43,282 nucleotides of DNA from an uncultured Saprospiraceae bacterium (GTDB lineage Bacteria; Bacteroidota; Bacteroidia; Chitinophagales; Saprospiraceae), in contig CALFWZ010000164.1 of the NCBI GenBank assembly GCA_937928405.1, forward strand, positions 1-43,282, written 5' to 3'. Under the pieces are notes generated by a model. The model was given only the letters and a program-made list of their open reading frames with translations, did not search any database and had not been told where the DNA came from. This document shows positions 25,401-37,400 of this stretch, in pieces. The position numbers and the translations under genes are program-made. Numbering within the stretch: the first letter of the stretch is position 1; each line of letters opens with the position of its first letter.

Positions 25401-28400
25401 AACTCTTTCTGTGGGGTAGGTTGGATCTATGGGAACGTAGGCCGCCCCAACTTTAAGAACAGCTAATACCGCCACAATCAAATCTATTGAGCGCTCAAGA
25501 TATAGGCAGATCAATTCATTTTCTTTGACTCCTTTTTGCCTCAAGTAATAAGCTAATAAGTCAGAACGTGTTGCTAATTCTGCGTAAGTCATTTTCACTT
25601 CTTCCTGAACCAATGCAACATGATCCGGCTGACTTAATAGTTGTTTCTCAAACAAATCCAAAACCGTTAATTCCTCTGGATAATCAGTTTTTGTTTGATT
25701 AAATCCGACCAATAGTTGTTGGCGTTCTGCTGGTGATAGGATAGGTAAAGCATCTACTTTTTCACTTGGAGAAGCTAATACTGACGTTATCAATTGGCTA
25801 AAGTGACCAACCATTCGTTTAATCGTCTCTTTTTTGAAAAGAGATGTGCAGTATTCAAACTCTAATTTTATACTATCTTTTTTCTCTACCACATTCACGG
25901 TGAGATCAAATTTAGTTTTTCGATAATCTTCCTCTAATTTAGAAAGGTCAATATGAGATTCAGTAGGAGGCATTTTTTCTTCTGCTCCCTTTGGTGGATC
26001 AAGATTAATCTTTCCCGGTATATTTTGTAATACAAACATTACTTGAAACAAAGGGGTCCTACTTCGATCACGTTCAGGTGACAAACGGTCAACTATTTTT
26101 TCGAAGGGAACATCTTGATAATTATAAGCGTTGAGACTTGTTGCCTTTAAGGCTTTTAGAAATTGAAGAAATACCGGATTATTTTCTAGATTGGAACGAA
26201 GTGCGATGGTTTTAACGAAAAAACCAATCAATTGCTCCAAACTTTGTTGTTGTCGATTAGCGGTAACTGTACCAACACAAATATCTGTCTGCCCTGAATA
26301 TTTATAAAGTAGGACTTTAAAAATAGCTAGTAACAGCATAAAAAGACTCACTTCTTCTTGTTGACACAAAGCATGCAGCGCTTCTTTTTCTGACCTTTCA
26401 ATTTCAATACGGCATACGCCACCATCCGTTTGTTGAATGGCTGGCCTAATAAAATCCAATGGTAAATTAAGCGGCGTAACTCCTTGTAACTGATCTTGCC
26501 AAAAAACCAATTTTTCATCTAAAACTTGTTGACTTAAGTGTTTACGCTGCCAAATAGCATAATCAGCATATTGTATTTCTAGCAAATCTGCTTTAATAGA
26601 TGCTCCTTGAATAATAGCCTTATAATAGGTCATTATTTCTTCCAGCAACAACCTGGAAGACCAAGCATCAAATGCGATATGATGGATGACTAAGACGAGT
26701 ACATAAGTATCTCCATTCAATTGGATTAGAGTGGCTCTTAAAGGATAATCCTTTGATAGATCAAAAACCTTATTGACTTTTTCAGTGATTAATGCTGTTA
26801 ATTCATTTGAAGTTTTACTTCCAATAAATTCAACTTTCTCTAACTTCCAATTCTGGGCAGATTCTATGAACTGATAGGCCTTCCCCTCTGATTCTCGAAT
26901 GACTGTTCGTAGTACTTCATGCCGTTCAACCAGCTTTTTAAAAGCTTGAGTCAAGGCTTCTTCATTCAATTCATTGCCGAACTCCTGAACAAAGGGCATG
27001 TGATATTCTGAGCTCCCACTCAATTTGTCGATGAACCAAAGACGCTGTTGTGCGTAGGACAAAGGAATAAATTCAGGTCTAGTAGGTGCTGCTTTAATAA
27101 CAGGCAATTCAGTGATATCAGTTGATTGTTTGATTAGAGATGATAAACCTCTGATGGTGGGCGTATTAAAAATTGTTCTCACATTTAACGCAACTCCCAA
27201 TTGAGTACGTATAGCAGCCATCACTCTGGTTGCCAATAAAGAATGGCCACCCAGTTCAAAAAAATGGTCATCAATACCAACTTGTTCAATTGAAAATATT
27301 TTCTGCCAAATCTCAGCAATTTGACTTTCTTTTTCGTTTCGCGGTGCAACATATATAGTTTCTTTCCAGTCACTAATTTCTGGATCTGGCAAAGCCCTTC
27401 TATCGAGTTTACCATTCGGAGTTAAAGGAAAAACAGACATTTCTATCCAAACAACAGGTACCATATATCCTGGCAATTTTTGACTTACAAAAGTCCGAAT
27501 AGTCTCTTTATCAAATTCTTCAATAGCAATTACATAAGCTATTAATTGCTTGACTCCTTGTCGATCTAAACCAACTTTTACTACACCCTGTCGAACAAAA
27601 GGACAATCATTCAAGACGGCCTCCACTTCTCCTGGCTCTATTCGGTAACCTCTAATTTTGATTTGATTGTCCAACCTTCCCAAACATTCAATTTCTCCAT
27701 TTGGCAACCAACAAGCCATGTCTCCAGTACGATATAATCGAAGAGATTGAGATTCGCTAAAAGAGATTCTAATAAATTGTTCAGCCGTAAGTTTTGGTTT
27801 TCCCAAATACCCTTTAGCCAATCCAAATCCACCGATGCACAATTCTCCGGTTACACCAATGGGGCAGCTTTTATTTTGTGTATCGAGAATAAAAATCTGA
27901 GTATTAGAAATAGGACGACCAATCGTCACTTTCTCATTCGTTTTTAATCTTTTGCAGCTAGACCAGATGGTTGTTTCTGTTGGCCCGTATAAATTCCAAA
28001 CCCCATTGGACGAGATGGTTGTTAACGCGTTTTTCAATTGTTCTTTGATGGCCTCTCCCCCACACATAACGACAATTTCTTCTTCATTTTGCCAACCTGC
28101 ATCTAGAAGCATTTCCCAAGTAGCAGGTGTAGCCTGCATATGTGAAGGTTTGAATTTCGCTAACATCTTTTTCAGAAAATAACCATCAGAAGCCGCCTCT
28201 TGACTTGCTAACACTACGGTACCTCCACTCAAAAGCGGAAGAAATAATTCAAGATAGGAAATGTCAAAACTATAAGTCGTAACAGCCAAAATGCTTGAGG
28301 TATCCGAAAACTGAAAAGTCTCTTGCATCGCCAAAAGGAAGTTTAGTAATGCACTTTGCCCAATCATTACTCCCTTTGGATTTCCAGTGGAACCAGATGT

Positions 28401-31400
28401 ATAAATAACATAAGCAAGGTCATCTGAATGTTGAGAAATCGTATTAATTAAATCGGCACTAGATGAAATATAAGAGATCTCATCGTCCATTAAAATCAAA
28501 TTAAGATGTGCATATTTCCCACGGGGATTTACCAAGTCTTGGTTACTAATTAAATATCGAATACCTGAATTTTGAATAATATAGTTAATTCTACCTTCAG
28601 GATACTCCGGGTCGATTGGAACAAATGCATTACCTGATTTTAATATTGCTAGTAATCCGATGAGCATTTCAGGAGAACGATTTAGACAGATGCCTATTAA
28701 TTCGTTTTTATTTGATTTTTTTTCTAGAATATAAGCAGCCAGATGATCCGACCTTTCATCCAATTCACGGTAGGTTAATTTTTCTTCTTTCCAGACCAGA
28801 GCAATTTGATTTGCTTGCTCACTCGCTTTGGTTGTAAATAGTTCAATAAATGTTTTTTCTAAAGGAAAATCAATTGCCGTATCATTGAACTGAGTTTGTA
28901 TTTGATTAACTTCAATTGCTGTCAATAAGTTAATTGAACCAATTTCTTGGTTGATATTTGTCACAATTTCATGCAAGAGCTGAATATAGTGATTCTTCAT
29001 TCGAAGAATGGTTTCTTCTCTGAATAAATCGGTGCAATATTCGATGGAAAAAGACAATATTTCCTCCTCTTCAAAAGTATTCAAAGTAAGATCATACTTT
29101 GAAATATTGTATTCATGTGGGAATTCGCAAATGTCTAATTCATTTTTGAGGAATACTGCTGGATCATCATTTGACAACTCCCCGACACTAGATTTAAATC
29201 TTGTATTCTGCAAAGAGTACAAAACATTGAATAAAGGGTTTCTACTCATGTCCCTTACTTTCACTACTCGATCAATAACTTTCTCAAAAGGAGCATCTTG
29301 ATGACTGAAAGCTTCTAGACTTATGGTCTTCACCTTTTCTAGTAAAGTTGCAAAAGTAGGATTGCCACTAAGGTCGCTACGCATGGCCACCGTGTTTAGG
29401 AAAAAACCAATTAAATTTTCTACATCTTTTTGACCTCTGTTAGCCATTGGTGAACCAACGCAAATATCTGTTTGGCCACTATATCGAGATAAAAGCACTT
29501 TAAATGCCGTCAGTAAGAATATATACAATGTAACATTCTCCTTACGAGCCAGTGCATAAATTTGCTCAGTTAGTGTTTTATCAAGATCAAAATAAATGGT
29601 TTTACCTTTCGAACTTTGAATGGCAGGGCGTGTAAAATCGATGGGTAGTTCTAATGGCGTAACATTATTCAGTTGTTTTTCCCAATAGGCCAATTTGGCT
29701 TCAAGTAGACTGTCTCTCAAATGTTCTCGTTGCCAGATTGCATAATCAGCATATTGAATCGGTAGAGAGGACAATGTATTAGAATAATCGTATTTTGAAA
29801 CTGCGTATAGCTCAAACAACTCTTTAATTAAAATATTTCCAGACCAAGCATCAGAAGCAATGTGATGCACAACCAAAACCAAAACATACCTTTTTTCATC
29901 AACTAGATCAAACATCTGAGCTCTCAACATTTGGTCTTTCCTGAGATCAATCGGTCGACTGACTTCTTTTTCAATTTTTGATGACAACTCATTAGAAGTA
30001 ATCGGTTGTTCTATAACCGTGACTCCCATGGTCCAACGATCTTTTGGCAAGACTTTTTGATAAGCCACTCCTGACGCTTCTTCTAAAATTACTGTTCGTA
30101 GAATTTCATGACGGTTAACAAGAATTTTCAAAGACTTTTCAAATTGTTCAATATCCAATTGGTCATTGAATTGAAAAATGAATGGGATATGATAATGCGT
30201 ACTTCCCATTAATTTATGAATAAACCAAATCCGTTCCTGCGCAAATGACAATGGGATTTTAAGAGGGCGTTCTTCTTTCCTATAAATTGGAGGCAATAGT
30301 AAAGTCGAATCGCCTTCTTTCAATCTGGTGGCAAGTTCTTTTATTGTTGGTGAAAGGAAAAAATCCTTAATATCTAAGTCATATGACCATTCTTTTTGGA
30401 TAGTTGAGATCACTCTCATTGCTAAAAGAGAGTGGCCACCAATCTCGAAAAAATCATCCAATATACTAATCTTTTCCAGTCCTAATAAGCTCATCCAAAT
30501 TTCACTTAAATGAGACTCTAGTTCGGTCCTAGGCGCTACATAATCCTTTGCAACACCAACCATTTTATCCACTTCAGGCAAGGCTTTTCTGTCAATTTTC
30601 CCATTGGAGCTTAGTGGCATTTCTTCCAACTGAAGGATGAATATAGGAACCATATATTCAGGAAGTTTAGACTTCAAATATATTTTAATATCATTTTGTA
30701 TAAATTCTCCTGAGGTTACAACATAAGCGATTAATCTCAAGGCACCACTAGTATCGGGGCGAGCAACTACAACACTCTGTTCAATAGTTCGAAAGGTACT
30801 CAATACAAATTCAATTTCACCTAATTCAATTCGGAATCCTCGGATTTTCACCTGATGATCTATTCTGCCTAAATATTCTAAGTTGCCATTGGGAAGCCAA
30901 CGAACTAAATCACCTGTTTTGTACAACTGATCATTTTTTGTTTTAGTAAATTTATTGTTAATAAATCGTTCAGATGTAAGATTTTTCTCGTGTATATATC
31001 CTCTAGCAACCTGAATACCGCCAATGTGCAATTCACCAGCAACACCCAATGGAACTAGCTGTTCCTGTTTATCCATTACATAGAGACTTGTATTAGCTAC
31101 GGCCTGACCTATTGGAATAGAACGAAGAGCTGAAACATCTTTTGGTACGTCCCAATGAGTCACATCAATAGCAGCTTCAGTGGGTCCATACAAATTATAC
31201 AAAGCCACATGTTCCAGCTTTTGTTGAAAATCATTAACTTGTTTTATTTTCAATTCCTCTCCACTACAAAGAACTCGTCTTAGAGAAGGACAATTTCCTT
31301 TTTCTACTCCCAAGACAAAAACCTCTAACATAGATGGAACAAAATGAATGGTAGTGACTTTTTCTTTTTCGATAATACTTTTAAGGTAAGCAGTATCTTT

Positions 31401-34400
31401 GTGTCCGCCTGGCCGAGCAAGGACGAGACGAACGCCAGTAATTAGTGGCCAAAACAATTCCCAAACAGAAACGTCAAAACAGAAGGTAGTTTTTTGTAAA
31501 ATGACATCTTCTTCGGGCAATAGGTGATAATTATCCTGTGCCCATAACAAACGATTGACTAACGCTCCATGTTGATTCATCGCGCCTTTCGGACGCCCCG
31601 TTGAACCTGAAGTATAAATGACATAAAATAAATTTTCAGGATTTAGAACAACATCAACTGGTTCATTCGAATAGCTAGCTATAAGCCTCCAATCTTTGTC
31701 AATAGCTAATTTTTCAATAGACGTTATAGAAACAAGGCTCTTTTCTGTTCCAACAACCAATTGAATATTTGCATTTTTAACTATGAATTCAATTCTGTTT
31801 TGAGGATATTCTGGATCGATTGGAACATATGCTCCTCCAGCTTTGATGATTCCCAATAATCCAACCATCATCTCCATGCTTCGATAAATACAGATACCAA
31901 CTAAGGTCTCCGCCTTAATTCCTTTTTGCTGAAGATAGCGAGCCAATTGATTAGACTGTTCATCCAGTTCTTGATAAGTCAATGATTTATTCTCAAAAGT
32001 AATGGCTACTTTACTAGAAGTCAAAATAACTTGCTCTTTCCAAAGGTCCACAATTGTTTTATCAGGTGGTATATCTAATTTAGGTCCATTAAAACCTTCA
32101 AGGAGGAGTTGTTTCTCATCAATGCTCAAAAAATCAATCTCGGCAACGGAGCATTCAGGTTGTTCGATTAATGCATCAAGCAATTGAATAAAGTGCTGCC
32201 CGATTTGGTCAATTGTTACCTCTTTAAATAGATCTGTACAATATTCTAGATCAAAGGTCCACAGTCCACCCGATTCCGTAAGATGAATAGCGAGGTCATA
32301 TTTTGAAGTTCCGAAATGAGTTACTTCGTTTGATAAGCCGAAATCGGTTCGAGGCGATTCAATATTTCCAAGTAAGCTGTTTTTCAGTTTTACATTCTGA
32401 TAATCATCTTTTTGCAAAACAAAGAGCACCTGAAAGATGGCCCCTCTACTCATATCTCGTTTCTTAACCAGCCGTTCTACTACTTTTTCAAAAGGAGCAT
32501 CCTGTTGACTATAAGCCTCCAAGGTAGTTTGCTTCACCTGGGCCAATAAGTCCTGAAAGGAAGGTTGGCCACTCAGATCGCTGCGCAGGGCAATGGTATT
32601 GATAAAAAAGCCAATGGCCTTTTCTATTTCTTTTTGTTGTCGATTGGCAATCGGGCTTCCAACACATATACCAGTTTGACCGCTGTATCGAAACAAAAGT
32701 ACTTTGAAGGCTGTCAGCAAAGTCATAAAATCTGTTACAGATTCCTGTTGACTCAATTGTCGGACTTTTGCTGAAAGTTCTTTTCCTAACTCAAAAGATA
32801 CCCGATCTCCTTGGTAAGATTGAACAGGAGGACGAGCAAAATCAAAGGGTAATTCCAGTGGCTGAATACCCATTAATTGGGTTTCCCAATATGTAAGTTT
32901 TTCTTCGAGTAAGTCTCCAACTAAATATTTTTGTTGCCAAATAGCATAATCTGCATATTGGATGATTGGCTTCTCTTGATTAATATTCAGCCTTGAAGAT
33001 TTAGCTGTGTAGAGTTCAAACAACTCTTTTTGAAAAATCGTATTTGACCATCCATCAGAGGCAATATGATGTAAAATCAGGATCAATACATATCCTTTTT
33101 TAGGAAAGTACAAAAGTTCTGCTCTGATTGGGTAATCATTAGCCAGATCAAACGGATGTTTAATTTTTTGATCGATCAAATCGACTAAATTATAGGCTAC
33201 TTCCGTTTCACGAACTTCTGTCTGGATAAGTTTCCAATTATTTTCAGGCATGATTACTTGCCCCGGCCTACCATCTTTTTCTTTGATAACCGTTCGTAAT
33301 ATTTCATGTCGATTTATTAAAGATTGAACGGCCCATTCGAAGGCATTGGCATCAAAACTTTCATTGTAAGTTTGAACAAATGGGATATGATAAGCAATGC
33401 TTCCTGATAATCGATCTAGAAACCAAAGTCTTTCTTGGGCAAAAGAAAGTGGAATAAAGTCACCCCGTTCAGAATGGTGAGAGATTGTTGGAAGACGTCT
33501 GCCCGTTGTAGTTTTTTTCAATTGGTGGGCAATTCCAGCAATAGTAGGCGTTTTGAAAAATTCTTTAATTTCAAATGTACAGACGAACTTTTTTTCAATA
33601 GCAGAAACAACCCGCATCGCCAGTAAAGAATGTCCACCTAATTCGAAAAAATTATCATTTACTCCTATTTTTTCTACTCCTAGTAGATCGTTCCATATCT
33701 CTGTTAATTGTTGTTCTTCTTTATTTCTGGGAGCCAAATATGCTTTACTAGTATTCCAAGAATTTCCTGGCTGTGGTAAGGCTTTTTTATCAATCTTTCC
33801 ATTTACAGTTAATGGAAATTCATCCGTTTCTATGAGTACAGCTGGAATCATATATTCTGGCAATTCCATTCTCAGATAGTCAAACATCGCTTCCTGAGAA
33901 TACTTACCTGCTATAATTAAGTAGGCTACCAAAAAATGACTTCCAGTCCGATCTTTTTGAGCCATTACAAAGGCCTTGTTTACCAGTCCACTGGATGTTA
34001 ATACCGATTCAATTTCTCCAGGTTCAATACGATAAGACCGAATTTTCAATTGCTCATCCTTTCGGCCAATATATTCAAGACGTCCATCCGGCAACCATTT
34101 AACTAAGTCACCAGTACGATACATCCGTTGATTTTTCTCAAAAGGATTTACAATGAATTGTTGCTCTGTCAATACTTTATTCTGCCAGTAACCTCTTGCC
34201 AATCCAACACCACTTACAAAAAGTTCTCCTTCTACCCCAATCGGGCAAAGTGCTTTGTGCTCGTTTAGAATATAGACCCGCATATTTGCAATCGGAGTTC
34301 CAATCGAAATTCCCGTTCTTTCGCTTTCTAATTCTGGATCTACTAAACAAGAAGAAACACATACTGCACATTCCGTAGGACCGTAAGCATTATGGTACTG

Positions 34401-37400
34401 CAAATGTTTTGAAAAATAAAGAGCATCTTGTGGATCAGCCGCCTCTCCTGCCGTAATAATTACTCGGAGGGAATGAACCGCTTTCCGATCTAATGCCTTT
34501 AAATAAACAGGAGGAAAAGTAACCACACTGACCCCTTTGGATTTCGCGTAATTTAGCAGTCCTCCAGCATTTGTCAATAATTCTTTATCAATCATGACCA
34601 ATGCTGCACCGCTGTAAAAGGCCATAAATATTTCAGAGACAGATGCATCAAATGATAAAGAAGCAAATTGCAATACCCGATCACTAGACTGAATATCAAA
34701 TCTTTTAATCTGATCCAAAGACATATTGACATTACTGCGATGTTCAACCATTACTCCCTTTGGCTTTCCTGTTGAACCTGAAGTATAAATTACATACATC
34801 AAATCGGTAGAAGTAATCTTTAGATCCAAGGCCGTTGTCGACTTGGCTTCAATAGCTGATTTATCTTTGTCGAGGCAAATTAGATCAGTGCCTTTGTTCA
34901 TAAGTTTAGCTTCATGCTCCGTTGAACTAATTACTAAAGCTAAACGACTATCTCCTAAAATATACTGAATACGATTGGCAGGATAGGCAGGGTCGATTGG
35001 AACATATGCCGCGCCGGTTTTTAAAATAGCTAAAACAGCAATGATCATATCAACAGATCGGTCCAGACAAATACCAATTAATTGATTTTTATCCGAGCAT
35101 TTAGTTATCAGGTAATGTGCCAATTGATTGGAACGTTGATTAAGCTGAGCATAACTTATTTCGTGATCGTTATGCACCAAGGCAATCGCATTTGGCGATT
35201 CTATTACTTTTGCTGTAAACAAATCAACCGCTGTTTTCTTGGTGGGAAAAATTCTTTTGGTGGAATTGAATTGATTAAGCAATAATTGCTTTTCTTCTTT
35301 TGCCATCAAACTCAAAGTATTGACTGAGGTATCGGGCGATTGAAGTATAGATGCCAAAAGTATTTTAAAATGCCTACCCATTCGTTGAATGGTTTCCTCT
35401 TTAAACAAATCAGAACAATAGGTCAGCTCAAAATGTAATTGCTCGCCAGACTGATGCACATTCAATACTAAATCGAATCGTGCCATTTCTTGAATTGCTT
35501 GGATACTAAATTTTTCCAAAGACTTTTCCCCTTTTGAAAGGAGGACTTCTGCCTCTCCGATCGTTAACTCTCCCGGCGTATTTTGAAGTACAAACATAGC
35601 CTGAAAAACAGGACTCCGACTTCTGTCTCTTTTTTCAACTAAACGTTCAACCACCTTTTCGAATGGTGCTGATTGATGCTTATAAGCCTCCAGGGTTGTT
35701 GCCTTTACTTTTGCAAGTAATTCTAAAAAAGAAGGATTATGGTCCAAATTGCTTCGAAGTGCAATGGTATTTGCAAAAAAACCAAATGAGTTTTCTAACT
35801 CTTTTAACGCTCTATTGGCTACTGGACTTCCAACACATATATCTTTTTGTCCGGAATATCTATAAAGCAGTAATTTAAAGGCGCTTAGTAAAAGCATGAA
35901 CAATGTTACCTCCTTCTTGATAGAAAGGTTTGTCAATTGCTGGGTCAAATCAGTATCTAATTCAAATGCCAATGATTGTCCTTTCGTACTTTGCACCGCA
36001 GGTCTTGGAAAATCCAAAGGAAGTTCAAGGGGCGTTATACCATTCAATTGACTTTCCCAAAAACTCAAATGTTCTTCCAGACGTTTTCCACTTAAATGCT
36101 CGCGTTGCCAAATTGAAAAATCAGCATACTGTAAAATCGGATCACTCATTTGAGCTGCTTTACCCAATTTTTTTGCCTGATAAAAATTTATCAATTCTTT
36201 GATCATCAAATTTTGAGACCAAGCATCACTTACAATATGATGCATAGATAATGCGAGCACAGCATGACCATTTTTCAATTGATAAACCTTGGCTCGCAAT
36301 GGAAGATCACTCGCTAAATTGAATGGTTGGTAGATATATGATTCAATGGCTTTTGTAAATTCAGGGGAAGCAAGAGCATCTAACCAATCTTCCCTTTCAA
36401 GCATCCATTCCTTCCCAGAGACTACCAATTGAAATGGAACACCTTCTTCTTTTTGAATCAAGGTCCGAAGGATTTCATGACGATGGATGATTTGTTGAAA
36501 GGCATATTCCAACGATTCGATGTTGATCTCATTATCGAAATACTTTACATAAGGAATATGATATTCCGTACTTCCACTGAGTTGGTCAATAAACCACAAA
36601 CGTTCTTGAGAATAAGAAAGCGGAATTTTTTCGGGACGTTGCTTTGGTATAATCGTCGAAAAATTATCTTCACTGGGAAAATCATCTACCAATCGAGCCA
36701 AAGACTCTATCGTGGGATTGGCAAAAATATCATTAATGCTAATATTCGCCTTCAGTTTTTTCCGCACTCTTGATACGATACGAATAGCCATCAATGAATG
36801 TCCTCCAATTTCAAAAAAATTATCTCTGACACTGACTTGCTCAACTTTAAGGAGACTTTTCCAGATATCTGAAAGTTGTTGCTCAATTGGATTACTGGCC
36901 GCTATGAATTCCTTTTTATTAACCTTAATCCATGCTTGCATTTCTTGATTCAATAGCTTTCGATCTGTTTTTCCATTGCTATTTAGAGGGAAATCTTTTT
37001 TGAATAAGTAATAGGTGGGATGCATATAAACCGGCAGCAGATCCGTAAGATATTCTTTCAAGAATCGTTCTTCTATTTCCCTTTTTGATTTAAGACAAGC
37101 CGTCAAAATTTCCTTTTCCTGATCATAAGCAACAACTGCATTTTCAATCTCTGGGTACTTTCTGAGATGGGTTTCAATCGCTCCAAGTTCAACTCTTACT
37201 CCTTTTATTTTTACTTGAAAATCTTTTCTTCCCTTAAAATGAAAATTACCATCGGCATCCATGATCGCAAGATCACCTGTTTTGTAAAGAAGATCATCAG
37301 CTGACTTGGCCATTGGATGAAGAATAAAAACCTCTTTAGTCAGTGATTCATTTTTGTAATATCCCAAAGATCTAAAGGCAGTTTTGATATACAACTCTCC

